From Bacilli bacterium (GTDB lineage: Bacteria; Bacillota; Bacilli; Tumebacillales; JAQBPP01): DNA of 19,098 nucleotides. Shown piece after piece: positions 1 through 7,162 of the stretch (its first letter is position 1; every line of letters starts with the position of its first letter). The stretch lies in NCBI GenBank assembly GCA_028287455.1, contig JAQBPP010000099.1:1-19098 (forward strand). Reading direction: 5' to 3'. The notes under the pieces are model-generated. The model ran no database searches and was not told the DNA's origin. It was given only the letters and a program-made list of their open reading frames with translations. A program made the translations under genes and the position numbers.

Positions 1-76
1 CTTCCATAAACACAATCATGGCCGCTGACAATACAATCCAAATCGTTGTTAGACCTGTTGATACATCGACAGACAT
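1..76 (-). CDS. amt: Ammonium transporter (Amt family), N-terminal fragment cut by window edge
   Basis: Only the first 25 codons lie in the window; the gene continues past position 1. The start is ATG at 76, with GGAGG at 86-90 and a 9-base spacer. The peptide begins MSVDVSTGLTTIWIVLSAAM and runs on into a hydrophobic first membrane segment, as Amt/MEP/Rh ammonium channels do. The identification rests mainly on context: the gene directly upstream on the same strand is a PII protein, and PII (GlnK) plugs AmtB when nitrogen is sufficient. The intergenic region also carries a TnrA/GlnR-type operator and its own promoter. The visible residues alone would not prove the family, but the combination makes it likely. 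The expected role is ammonium uptake across the cytoplasmic membrane under nitrogen limitation. Confidence 0.75.
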   Translation of the reverse strand, partial: MSVDVSTGLTTIWIVLSAAMIVFME

Positions 77-101
77 ATGATCATTCCTCCCGGTGTTGTC
101 G

Positions 102-127
102 CTGCTCGATCAAGAGCAGGGGAGCAG
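102..127 (-). promoter_or_regulatory. Small hairpin in the amt 5' leader with two alternative left arms
   Basis: On the minus strand the amt leader holds CTGCTC twice (122-127 and 114-119), followed by one GAGCAG (102-107). Either copy can form a 6-bp stem with the single right arm. The structure ends about 11 bases before the amt Shine-Dalgarno sequence. It could affect translation initiation or mRNA stability, but there is no proof of function. There is no U-tract, so it is not an intrinsic terminator. Confidence 0.3.
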
Positions 128-151
128 TCTGAGCGAACTACTACCTGATTA

Positions 152-179
152 AGTATACGTAAAACGTAAGGTCTGTCAA
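152..179 (-). promoter_or_regulatory. Sigma-A promoter of amt
   Basis: On the minus strand TTGACA (174-179) is followed after 16 bases by TATACT (152-157). The -35 is perfect and the -10 has one mismatch. The expected transcription start is near 145, giving a leader of about 70 nt before the amt ATG. The TnrA/GlnR-type box lies immediately upstream, centred near -50. This suggests amt can be transcribed independently of glnK. Confidence 0.7.
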
Positions 180-186
180 CCGAGTA

Positions 187-203
187 TGTAATAAAAACTA
201 ACA
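187..203. promoter_or_regulatory. TnrA/GlnR-type nitrogen operator upstream of amt
   Basis: The sequence TGTAATAAAAACTAACA matches the TnrA/GlnR consensus TGTNA-N7-TNACA at every fixed position. Its centre (195) is about 50 bp upstream of the inferred amt transcription start (about 145). Known TnrA-activated promoters such as Bacillus subtilis nrgAB carry the site at about that distance, so activation is more likely than repression. Which regulator the organism encodes (TnrA or GlnR) cannot be seen here. Confidence 0.75.
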
Positions 204-244
204 TCTGAAAGACACAATTATTCTCAATTCTAGAAAATCTTACA

Positions 245-613
245 TCATAGTTGAGAGGTTGTGTCAGGATTCAGCTCATCGATCGTTTCATCGACGATTC
301 CCGTGCGAATGTTATAGGCCTGCAGAACAGGATAGACAAAAATCTTGCCATCGCCCATATGACCAGTTTGCGCAGCTTTGATGATCGCTTGTACGGCAGG
401 TTCGACAAAAGCATCTGACACCACCACGTCCATTTTGATCTTGGGATGCAGATTGATCGTGTACGAATGTCCCCGATAGACCCCCACATTGTTTTGCTGC
501 TGCCCCCGCCCCTGCACCTGAGACACGGAAAATCCGGTCACACCCACTTCCCTCAGGCTGCTGATCACCTGCTGCAGCCGCTCGGGTCGAAAATAAGCCT
601 CGATTTTTTTCAT
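245..613 (-). CDS. glnK: Nitrogen regulatory protein PII (GlnK family)
   Basis: This 122-residue protein is a PII signal transducer that senses 2-oxoglutarate and ATP/ADP and controls ammonium transport. The start is ATG at 613, behind AGGAGGT with normal spacing. A longer reading to 694 would run into the divergent gene and adds no PII homology. Features seen are the N-terminal strand MKKIEAYFRP, a T-loop with YRGHSY that retains Tyr51, Lys58, the B-loop TGHMGDGKIFV with Lys90, and NIRTG with Arg103. Position 101 is Asn rather than Arg, as I recall for Bacillus NrgB. The C-terminus after RTG (IVDETIDELNPDTTSQL) is somewhat longer and more acidic than the usual end. The next gene downstream is amt, so GlnK probably regulates that channel. 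No convincing terminator separates the two, so partial cotranscription is possible. Confidence 0.93.
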   Translation of the reverse strand: MKKIEAYFRPERLQQVISSLREVGVTGFSVSQVQGRGQQQNNVGVYRGHSYTINLHPKIKMDVVVSDAFVEPAVQAIIKAAQTGHMGDGKIFVYPVLQAYNIRTGIVDETIDELNPDTTSQL

Positions 614-679
614 CGGACTGACCTCCTTTCGTAGTCTAAACTTGTCCAATCTCCCATAAGGTGGTACAGGGGGATCGAC

Positions 680-1636
680 ATGAGTCCATTTCATGCTTGG
701 CTGTCAGGGTTGCAATTTTTCTTAGGAATGGCTGGAATTATTGGCGGAATGTTTTTGCTGCGCACCGGCCTTGAGCAAGTCGCTATTGGACGTCTTGCAG
801 CTGTCATCCGGCAGTGTGTGAAAACACCGACGCGCGGCCTGTTGACAGGTGGCGTCATCACTGCGCTGCTGCATTCCAGCGCCGCCGTAACCCTGATTAC
901 AATGGGATTGGTAAGCGCGGGCTCCATGACGTTCGAAAACAGTATTGGCGTGATCCTGGGTGCGAATATCGGTACCTGCATCACAACACAACTGCTGTCG
1001 TTTCAGCTTGACCCCTTGATTATTCCGCTTTTGATCGCTGGAATCCTGCTGTACCTGGTTTCTTCGCCGCACTCCTTGTGGCGAGCCGCCAGCTGGGTGG
1101 TAATCGGATTTGGGATACTCATTCTGTCGCTGAAATGGATCAGCGGTGCATTAGCGCCTTTGTCCAGCCAATCCTGGTTTCTGCATCTGCTCAGCTTGTC
1201 TGCTGCAGGGCCGTTAGCCGGCTTTGTGATCGGGATGCTGTTAACCGCTCTGCTCACCTCATCAACAGCCACGACAACATTAGCAATCGCGCTGACTTCG
1301 CAGCATTTGCTGTCGCTGGAATCGGGAATTGCCATTGTGATTGGCAGCAACGTAGGAACCTGCATTACTGCTGTACTGGCTTCACTTGGCGGACCGCTGT
1401 CATCGGGACGGGTCGCACTGGCCCATGTGCTGGTCAATACTGCAGGCGCTGTGGTGTTTCTGCCCCTGCTGACCCCTTTTGCTGCATTGGTGAGACTGCT
1501 GTCTGCCGATCCCGGCGTGCAAACCGCAACTTCCCATACCTTATTTAATGCAATCAGTTCTTTGCTGTTGCTGCCTTTTGTTAACCCGCTTGCAGTGCTC
1601 ATCCGGAAACTGCTGCCAGACAGGACCGCGCACTAA
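680..1636 (+). CDS. Na/Pi-cotransporter II-related membrane protein
   Basis: This 318-residue protein is almost entirely hydrophobic, with about eight or nine membrane segments, and belongs to the PF02690-type sodium/phosphate cotransporter family. It has the characteristic two inverted repeats: TALLHSSAAV (61-70) with GANIGTC (94-100), and TALLTSSTAT (189-198) with GSNVGTC (222-228). The usual QSS motif reads HSS in the first repeat and TSS in the second, which may change substrate or ion binding. There is no C-terminal PhoU-like domain, so this is the short form, like YqeW, which sits near this cluster in Bacillus subtilis. The start at 680 follows CAGGGGG with six bases of spacing. It diverges from glnK across only 66 bp and ends one base from the convergent deoC stop. 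The transported substrate is inferred, not shown. Confidence 0.88.
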   Translation: MSPFHAWLSGLQFFLGMAGIIGGMFLLRTGLEQVAIGRLAAVIRQCVKTPTRGLLTGGVITALLHSSAAVTLITMGLVSAGSMTFENSIGVILGANIGTCITTQLLSFQLDPLIIPLLIAGILLYLVSSPHSLWRAASWVVIGFGILILSLKWISGALAPLSSQSWFLHLLSLSAAGPLAGFVIGMLLTALLTSSTATTTLAIALTSQHLLSLESGIAIVIGSNVGTCITAVLASLGGPLSSGRVALAHVLVNTAGAVVFLPLLTPFAALVRLLSADPGVQTATSHTLFNAISSLLLLPFVNPLAVLIRKLLPDRTAH

Positions 1637-1637
1637 T

Positions 1638-2339
1638 TCAATAATCGGAGGAGTCGGCACGCAAGCTCCCCTGAATAATTGTCACCGAGGAGCTTGCCCC
1701 AATACGCGTCGCTCCCGCCCGGATCATCGCCTCTGCATCCTGCCGGGTACGGATCCCGCCAGATGCTTTCACCCCAAAGGAGGGTCCAACGGTGCGGCGC
1801 AAAAGACGAATGTCTGCCTCAGTCGCCCCGCCGCCTGCAAAGCCAGTCGAAGTTTTAACAAAGTCGGCCCCTGCCTCCTGTGCAAGGAGACTCCCGATCA
1901 CTTTTTCCTGCTCGGACAAAAGCGACGTTTCCAGAATGACTTTGACCAAAGCCTTGCCAGCTGCAGCTGCCACCACTCCCCGGATATCAGCCAGCACTCC
2001 TTCGTAGTTGCGTGATTTTAACCATCCGATTTCAATCACCATATCTACTTCGGACGCTCCTGCTGCCAGAACCGATTCACACTCATATGCCTTGACTGCG
2101 GGCAGCGTAGCGCCTAGTGGAAAGCCCAGCACCGTACAGACAGCTACCTGCGTTCCTAAGAGCTGCTCTTTAGCAAGTGCACAATAAGACGGCTGCACGC
2201 AAACGGACGCAAAACCAAACTTCTTCGCCTCCTCGCAAAGCTGGATGATTTGCTCCTGTACAGCATCCGGTTTGAGCAGCGTATGATCGATCATGCTGGC
2301 CAACTTCTCATTAGAAATTGGACTAGTGCAGTCTTCCAT
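1638..2339 (-). CDS. deoC: Deoxyribose-phosphate aldolase
   Basis: DeoC cleaves 2-deoxyribose-5-phosphate to glyceraldehyde-3-phosphate and acetaldehyde in deoxynucleoside catabolism (cytosol). The protein is 233 residues with the class I aldolase TIM-barrel motifs: EVDMVI with the catalytic Asp at about 99, FVKTSTGF with the Schiff-base Lys at about 162, and GVKASGGIRT with the second catalytic Lys at about 191. The start is ATG at 2339, preceded by AGAGGTG with about 8 bases of spacing. An in-frame GTG at 2348 lies inside that ribosome binding site and is unlikely to be used. It is the last gene of the long minus-strand series, 24 bases after the Nudix gene, and meets the plus-strand transporter gene with one base between stop codons. 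No dedicated deo operator was recognised. Confidence 0.96.
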   Translation of the reverse strand: MEDCTSPISNEKLASMIDHTLLKPDAVQEQIIQLCEEAKKFGFASVCVQPSYCALAKEQLLGTQVAVCTVLGFPLGATLPAVKAYECESVLAAGASEVDMVIEIGWLKSRNYEGVLADIRGVVAAAAGKALVKVILETSLLSEQEKVIGSLLAQEAGADFVKTSTGFAGGGATEADIRLLRRTVGPSFGVKASGGIRTRQDAEAMIRAGATRIGASSSVTIIQGSLRADSSDY

Positions 2340-2363
2340 GGCAGGCACCTCTTGCTCGTTGTA

Positions 2364-2795
2364 TTACAACCTGTTGCCAATCTCAGCCAGTCGAGCTAGT
2401 GCTAAAGCCACGATCCGGTCATTGTTTGCATATCCCCGTTCACGCTGCATGCGGAGGGCCTCCTCCACGCCAAACCACTGCAGTCCGCGGATCTCTTCCA
2501 TTTGCGGAGCGGCGGTGCCTGCTGCAGCTTCTACCAAATAGTAGGTCACTTCTTTTTCCAATACGTGCCCATCACGTTTAAACGGGAAACGAACTACTCC
2601 TAAACAATCGCCCATGATCGTTCCGCGAATGCCCGTCTCCTCCTCAATTTCGCGCAAAGCCGCTTCTTTAGGTGTTTCATTTCCCTCCAGATGTCCCTTC
2701 GGCAGAGAAATATGATCAAAGCGGTCAAAGATAAACAAAATTTCCACCTGATTATTGGTTTTACGATACACAACCCCGCCCGCTGTGGCTTCCAT
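2364..2795 (-). CDS. Nudix hydrolase
   Basis: This 143-residue single-domain Nudix protein carries a perfect box G-x5-E-x7-REUxEExGU, running from Gly34 (GHLEGNE) to REIEEETGI at 48-56. Such enzymes hydrolyse nucleoside diphosphates linked to another group; substrates range from oxidised dNTPs to Ap4A and nucleotide sugars. The LPKGH lead-in to the box and short length resemble Ap4A hydrolase or MutT-like members, but the substrate cannot be set from sequence. The start is ATG at 2795 with GGAGGTG before it. It lies between mtaB (25 bases upstream) and deoC (24 bases downstream), all on the same strand, so it is probably cotranscribed with them. Pairing with deoC hints at nucleotide clean-up, which is inference. 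Confidence 0.93.
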   Translation of the reverse strand: MEATAGGVVYRKTNNQVEILFIFDRFDHISLPKGHLEGNETPKEAALREIEEETGIRGTIMGDCLGVVRFPFKRDGHVLEKEVTYYLVEAAAGTAAPQMEEIRGLQWFGVEEALRMQRERGYANNDRIVALALARLAEIGNRL

Positions 2796-2820
2796 CCGAA
2801 CACCTCCACGATCCTTGCTT

Positions 2821-4161
2821 TTATGATAGCGAACCTATAGGCAAAAAGCGAGTTGTTAATTGATCCTGGAACGTGCCAATCGAAACTTCCGGGCCTGCTT
2901 CTGTCAACGTAACCGCACAAATTTCCCCGCTGCAATCCGGGCCTGCGCGAAACGCAACTTTGATATAGTTATCCGAGTATCCGACCAATCTGCCCTGCTC
3001 ATCCAGATCTTCCGGAATGACTTCCAGCACGCGGCCGACGAAGTTCTGCGAGTACGCGGTCTGCAGCTGCTGCGCCAAATCGATCAGTTTCGCAACTCGA
3101 CCGGCTTTCACATCCTCTGGCACCTGATCCTGATATTTCGCAGCTGGTGTTCCAGTTCGTTTGGAATAGGGAAATACATGCAAATCAGCAAATTGCTGCT
3201 CTTGAATAAATTGATAAGTGGAGAAGAAGTCCTGATCGGTTTCCCCAGGGAAGCCCACAATGACGTCCGAAGTAATGGCTAACTCCGGCAGCACCTCACG
3301 CAGACGCCGGAGTTTAGCCGCAAACTGTTCCACCGTGTATTTGCGGTTCATCCGGTCGAGAATTGCATTCGAACCTGACTGCAGCGGAATATGCAAATGA
3401 CGGCACACTTTGTGTGATGCCCCGAGCACGTGCATCATTTGTTCATCAATTTCAGAGGCCTCAATCGAAGAAATGCGAATTCGCTGCAGCCCTTCTACTT
3501 GTTCCAAATCAAGCAGAAGCTGTGCGAGCGAATAATTCTCCAAATCATCCCCATATCCACCGGTGTGAATCCCGGTCAACACAATCTCATAATAGCCTGC
3601 CGCGACGAGTTTTTCGGCTTGTTTGATCACATTCTCCGGCTTGCGGCTGCGAATAAATCCTCTGGAATAAGGAATGATGCAAAATGTGCAGAAGTTATTG
3701 CATCCTTCCTGAATTTTTAAGGAGGCCCGTGTGTGGTCTTTAAACTCCGGCACATCCAACTCTTCAAATTCGCGTTGAGCTCGCACGGAGGACACGACTT
3801 GCAGCGGCTTCTGCTCAATCTGCACCCGTTCTGCCAAATCCACGATCTGATCTCTGTGCTGCGTGCCAATGACCAGGTCAACGCCGTCGATACCCATAAT
3901 TTCACCGGGCGCCATTTGCGCATAGCAGCCAGTCACGACCACTGTGGCATCCGGATTGCGGCGTATCGCCCTGCGGATCATCTGCCGCGATTTCTTATCG
4001 CCTGTGTCTGTCACTGTACAGGTGTTGATCACATAGACATCGGCAATATCGTCAAAATCGACCTGAGTGTATCCGCGCAAACGAAACAAATTCCAAATCG
4101 CTTCCGTATCATAAGAGTTGACTTTACAGCCAAGCGTGTGTAAAGCAACTGTTGTACTCAT
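2821..4161 (-). CDS. mtaB: tRNA (N6-threonylcarbamoyladenosine37) methylthiotransferase MtaB
   Basis: MtaB adds a methylthio group to t6A37 of ANN-decoding tRNAs, giving ms2t6A. The protein is 446 residues. It has an N-terminal UPF0004 domain with cluster cysteines at about C12, C48 and C79, and a radical SAM core with CxxxCxxC at C154, C158 and C161 (GCNNFCTFCIIPYSRG). The C-terminal region, about 375-440, fits a TRAM domain. The opening HTLGCKVNSYDTE and the EGCNNFC context are typical of the MtaB (YqeV) branch rather than MiaB or RimO. The start is ATG at 4161; its GGGAGGT ribosome binding site overlaps the end of rsmE, whose stop is at 4166. A possible start at 4182 would lie within rsmE and is less likely. 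It is part of the prmA-rsmE-mtaB series. Confidence 0.95.
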   Translation of the reverse strand: MSTTVALHTLGCKVNSYDTEAIWNLFRLRGYTQVDFDDIADVYVINTCTVTDTGDKKSRQMIRRAIRRNPDATVVVTGCYAQMAPGEIMGIDGVDLVIGTQHRDQIVDLAERVQIEQKPLQVVSSVRAQREFEELDVPEFKDHTRASLKIQEGCNNFCTFCIIPYSRGFIRSRKPENVIKQAEKLVAAGYYEIVLTGIHTGGYGDDLENYSLAQLLLDLEQVEGLQRIRISSIEASEIDEQMMHVLGASHKVCRHLHIPLQSGSNAILDRMNRKYTVEQFAAKLRRLREVLPELAITSDVIVGFPGETDQDFFSTYQFIQEQQFADLHVFPYSKRTGTPAAKYQDQVPEDVKAGRVAKLIDLAQQLQTAYSQNFVGRVLEVIPEDLDEQGRLVGYSDNYIKVAFRAGPDCSGEICAVTLTEAGPEVSIGTFQDQLTTRFLPIGSLS

Positions 4162-4165
4162 GTGT

Positions 4166-4951
4166 TTAACCTCCCATTTCACCTAACTCATATAGAATAA
4201 CGGCGGCAGCCACAATGCCAGCGGTCTCCGTTCTTAATACACGCTGTCCAAGCGTGACGACAAACACATTTGGCGCCGTCTGTGCGTGACTTACTTCTGC
4301 GACAGACAAACCACCTTCAGGCCCAATGCAAATAGCGATCGACAGCGGGGTCTGCAGGGCAGCTGCGCTGCCCGTGTTCAGTTTGGCGGCAAAGGGGCTG
4401 AGTGTACTTCGCAACCCAGGCAGACCTTGCCCTTCATAACAAAGAAATACTGCATCGAATTCAGAAACGGATGACACGAAGCGGGAAAAAGGTTTCGGCG
4501 GCTCAATAACGGGAATCCGCCTGCGATGCGATTGTTCAGCAGCTTCTTTGGCAATTTTTCGCAAACGCTCCAGTTTGCGCTCGGCTTTGGAAGAGCCGTA
4601 CTGCACAATCGTTCGTTCCGTTTCCATCAATGCAAACTTGTTTACACCAATTTCTGTGCCCTTTTGCACAATATACTCCAATTTATCTCCTTTGGGGAGC
4701 GCTTGCACTAGCGTAAGTTGACACTTGTCCGGCTCCGACTGCCGCTCATCTTCGGCAATAATTCGTGCGGTAACCGCACCGGGGTGAACTTCGAGCAGTT
4801 CAGCCTGTACAGCACGCCCCAAATTATTGCAGACAATGATCGTATCTCCTGCAGACATGCGCATCACTTTTGCAATATGCGCGGCGTCATCCCCGCGGAT
4901 TTGCAAATCCTCTTTGCCCCATAATCCTGGCTCAACAAAATAACGCTGCAC
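4166..4951 (-). CDS. rsmE: 16S rRNA (uracil1498-N3)-methyltransferase RsmE
   Basis: RsmE methylates U1498 of 16S rRNA near the decoding site. The protein has 261 residues: an N-terminal PUA-like domain (about 1-75, with HIAKVMRM) and a C-terminal SPOUT methyltransferase domain. Motifs seen are KGDKLEYIVQKGTEIGV (about 88-103), EQSHRR (about 139-144), the SAM-binding knot IGPEGG (about 209-214) and LGQRVLRTETA (about 234-244), which identify the family. The start is taken as GTG at 4951, preceded by GGGAGGA with about 7 bases of spacing. An in-frame GTG at 4966 overlaps that ribosome binding site. The stop is 4 bases from mtaB's ATG and the gene starts 20 bases after prmA, so the three genes are tightly coupled. 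Confidence 0.95.
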   Translation of the reverse strand: MQRYFVEPGLWGKEDLQIRGDDAAHIAKVMRMSAGDTIIVCNNLGRAVQAELLEVHPGAVTARIIAEDERQSEPDKCQLTLVQALPKGDKLEYIVQKGTEIGVNKFALMETERTIVQYGSSKAERKLERLRKIAKEAAEQSHRRRIPVIEPPKPFSRFVSSVSEFDAVFLCYEGQGLPGLRSTLSPFAAKLNTGSAAALQTPLSIAICIGPEGGLSVAEVSHAQTAPNVFVVTLGQRVLRTETAGIVAAAVILYELGEMGG

Positions 4952-4971
4952 TGCTGTTCCTCCCACGCGAG

Positions 4972-5913
4972 CTAATTTAACGGTTTCCGAGCCGCAAGTG
5001 CATTCCAGTCGCCTTCCTGCAGCTGCCTCTCAACTGTAAAACCTTGTTGTTCTAACGAATTCTTTAAGTCATCAACGCGTGAGCTTATAATTCCCGACAG
5101 CAGAAGCAGTCCATCCTCCTGCAATAATTGGTAAGCATCCTCAGTAATTCGCAGCAGAATATCTGCGAGGATGTTGCTCATGATGATGCGGGGTGATGCT
5201 GTCGCAAGCCCGGTCAACAGATCATTTTGCCTGACGTCGACCTTGTCTGCAACTTGATTTATTTCACAGTTCGCTTTCGACACTTGCACCGCAATCGGGT
5301 CCAGATCGAGCGCCAATATCTTTCGGGCACCTAATTTAGCCGCTGCGATCGACAAAATGCCAGAGCCGCAGCCGGCATCGATCACGAAGTCCTCTTGTGT
5401 CAAGTACTCTTCCAACAAACGCAGCAGCAGCGCGGTCGTAGGATGGGTTCCTGTTCCAAACGCCATCCCAGGATCCAGGGAAATTAACAGTTCACCTTCA
5501 GCCGGTTCATACGATTCCCAGGAAGGCACCGCAGTCAATCGTTTCGTGATGCGCGTTGGATGATAATACCTTTTCCAGGCGTCTGCCCAGTCTTCATCGT
5601 TCACTTGCGCAAACGAAACTCTTGCCTCACCTGGATCAATTCCATAGGTGGCGAAAGAAGCAACTCTGCTGCGCACCGTTTCCTCCGTCATGCCGTTTGG
5701 CAGATCTAAGGCATAGGCACGCACACGTGCTCCTGCAGCAGGGAAGTCCGCTTCGAGGAGCGCATATAATTCACCGAAGCGGTCTGGATAACTGCGTTCA
5801 AAATCCTGACGATCTTCGATTGCCAATCCTTCGATTCCGCAACTGGCAAACCATGCGCCCAAGGGTTCCACAGCTTCAGAGCTTGTCCAAACGGTAATTT
5901 CGGTGTAATTCAT
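4972..5913 (-). CDS. prmA: Ribosomal protein L11 methyltransferase
   Basis: PrmA trimethylates ribosomal protein L11 using S-adenosylmethionine. The protein has 313 residues. An N-terminal substrate-recognition domain (about 1-95) is followed by a linker and the class I methyltransferase core. DPGMAFGTGTHPTT (147-160) is diagnostic of PrmA; VIDAGCGSG (177-184) is motif I for SAM binding, and SNILAD (246-251) is the later catalytic-pocket motif. The start is ATG at 5913, behind a GGGGGAGG ribosome binding site. An upstream in-frame start at 5952 would add residues with no similarity and run into the hairpin region. It follows dnaJ but is separated from it by a strong inverted repeat at 5956-5987, so it may need read-through or its own promoter. 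Confidence 0.96.
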   Translation of the reverse strand: MNYTEITVWTSSEAVEPLGAWFASCGIEGLAIEDRQDFERSYPDRFGELYALLEADFPAAGARVRAYALDLPNGMTEETVRSRVASFATYGIDPGEARVSFAQVNDEDWADAWKRYYHPTRITKRLTAVPSWESYEPAEGELLISLDPGMAFGTGTHPTTALLLRLLEEYLTQEDFVIDAGCGSGILSIAAAKLGARKILALDLDPIAVQVSKANCEINQVADKVDVRQNDLLTGLATASPRIIMSNILADILLRITEDAYQLLQEDGLLLLSGIISSRVDDLKNSLEQQGFTVERQLQEGDWNALAARKPLN

Positions 5914-5955
5914 GCCCTGCCTCCCCCGACATCGTATGAGCTTAGTATACACAAA

Positions 5956-5987
5956 GAAGTCCCTGTTTTTAGGCCAACAGGGACTTC
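5956..5987 (-). terminator. Perfect 12-bp hairpin between dnaJ and prmA, probable (leaky) terminator
   Basis: GAAGTCCCTGTT (5956-5967) and AACAGGGACTTC (5976-5987) form a perfect 12-bp stem with an 8-base loop. On the minus strand the stem is followed by TTTGTGTATACT, a short, interrupted T-run, so termination may be partial. The position right after dnaJ suggests it separates the heat-shock operon from prmA-rsmE-mtaB. Read on the plus strand no T-run follows directly. Confidence 0.7.
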
Positions 5988-6009
5988 ATGCAATTTAACA
6001 GGAGTGAGA

Positions 6010-7149
6010 TCAATCCCAATTTAAAGCGTCTTTTACTCCATCTTTTACTTTTTCGAAGAAAGAGCGCTGCTGCTCATGTGCCTCAATCCCTAATTCACGG
6101 CCAAGCTTGCGCAGCAACTCTTTTTGTTCGTCAGTCAGCGTGCGCGGGGTAACAATTTGAATCCGCACATGTTGGTCGCCGCGGCTGGACGATTGCAATC
6201 GAGGCATCCCTTTGCCGCGCAGGCGGAACACAGTCCCGGTTTGTGTCCCTTCCGGTATGCGCAAAGAGACAGTTTCATCGAGCGTTCGGACATGAATTTC
6301 ATCACCCAGCGCCGCCTGAACAAACGAGATTGGAACCTCACAGAACAAGTCGTCGCCGTCTCGGTGAAAGAACTTGTCTTCTTTGACATGAATAACGATA
6401 TAAAGATCTCCAGGCGGTGCGCCGCGGTCGCCCGCTTCTCCTCCGCCGGAAACACGGATCCGATTGCCAGTGTCCACTCCGGGTGGAATATTGACTTCGA
6501 TCTTTTTCCGCGTTTTGATGCGACCTGCGCCGCTGCACTTCTCACAGGGCTGGGTAATCCGTTTGCCGTCTCCGCCGCATGCGGAACAGGTGCGACGGTT
6601 AACCATTCGACCCAGTGGAGTGTTTACAACCGATTCCTGCGTTCCTGTTCCGCGGCAAACGCTGCAGGTCTCCGGGCTATGGCCAGGTTTGGATCCTGAT
6701 CCATGGCAGGTCTGGCACTCCTCAGAGCGTGGAATTTCAATCTCTTTTTCCACGCCAAACGCTGCCTCGCTGAATTCGATTTGAAGATTGTACTGCAAAT
6801 CGCTGCCGCGCTGCGGGCCGCGGGCGCGTCCTCCGCCGCCGCCGCCGAAGAACATATCAAAGATGTCGCCAAAACCACCGCCAAAATCCTGGAAGCCCGC
6901 TCCCCCGCCGCCATTAAAACCAGCAGTGGGATCTGCATGACCAAACTGATCATACCGGGAGCGTTTATCCTGATCGGACAATACCTCGTAGGCTTCGCTT
7001 ACTTCTTTGAACTTCTCAGCAGCAGACGGATCATCCTTGTTGACATCCGGATGGAACTGTCTGGCTAATTTGCGATAGGCTCGCTTGACTTCATCCGCGC
7101 TTGCAGATTTCCCGACTCCCAGCACTTCGTAATAATCACGTTTACTCAC
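6010..7149 (-). CDS. dnaJ: Chaperone protein DnaJ (Hsp40)
   Basis: DnaJ delivers substrates to DnaK and stimulates its ATPase. The protein has 379 residues with the full class I layout. The J domain (about 1-70) carries the HPD motif at 33-35. A Gly/Phe-rich linker follows (about 75-115), with runs of glycine and GDIFDMFFGG. The zinc domain has four CxxCxGxG-type repeats at about 145, 162, 188 and 202 (CQTCHGSG, CSVCRGTG, CSACGGDG, CEKCSGAG). C-terminal substrate-binding and dimerisation domains complete it. The start is GTG at 7149 with GGTGAG upstream; no ATG is available before the conserved KRDYYEVLGV. It begins 13 bases after dnaK and is followed by a hairpin, so it is the last heat-shock gene. 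Confidence 0.98.
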   Translation of the reverse strand: MSKRDYYEVLGVGKSASADEVKRAYRKLARQFHPDVNKDDPSAAEKFKEVSEAYEVLSDQDKRSRYDQFGHADPTAGFNGGGGAGFQDFGGGFGDIFDMFFGGGGGGRARGPQRGSDLQYNLQIEFSEAAFGVEKEIEIPRSEECQTCHGSGSKPGHSPETCSVCRGTGTQESVVNTPLGRMVNRRTCSACGGDGKRITQPCEKCSGAGRIKTRKKIEVNIPPGVDTGNRIRVSGGGEAGDRGAPPGDLYIVIHVKEDKFFHRDGDDLFCEVPISFVQAALGDEIHVRTLDETVSLRIPEGTQTGTVFRLRGKGMPRLQSSSRGDQHVRIQIVTPRTLTDEQKELLRKLGRELGIEAHEQQRSFFEKVKDGVKDALNWD

Positions 7150-7162
7150 AGGCGCTCACCGC

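Noticed and set aside
614..679. Promoters for the divergent glnK and transporter genes
   Set aside because: In 66 bp I found only weak hexamer matches in either direction, and no second TnrA/GlnR box, so no promoter is listed.
614..694. Possible N-terminal extension of glnK
   Set aside because: It runs over the divergent transporter start and adds 27 residues absent from PII proteins. AGGAGGT directly precedes ATG 613.
1003..1602. Minus-strand open frame of 199 codons antisense to the Na/Pi-type transporter
   Set aside because: The opposite strand encodes a clear membrane protein with paired family motifs; the antisense product has no recognisable family.
5941..5955. TATACT on the minus strand as a promoter for prmA
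   Set aside because: No acceptable -35 lies 16-18 bases upstream, because that region is the hairpin.
6124..6699. Plus-strand open frame of 191 codons antisense to dnaJ
   Set aside because: It is a mirror of the strongly conserved dnaJ coding sequence with no recognisable domain and no ribosome binding site.
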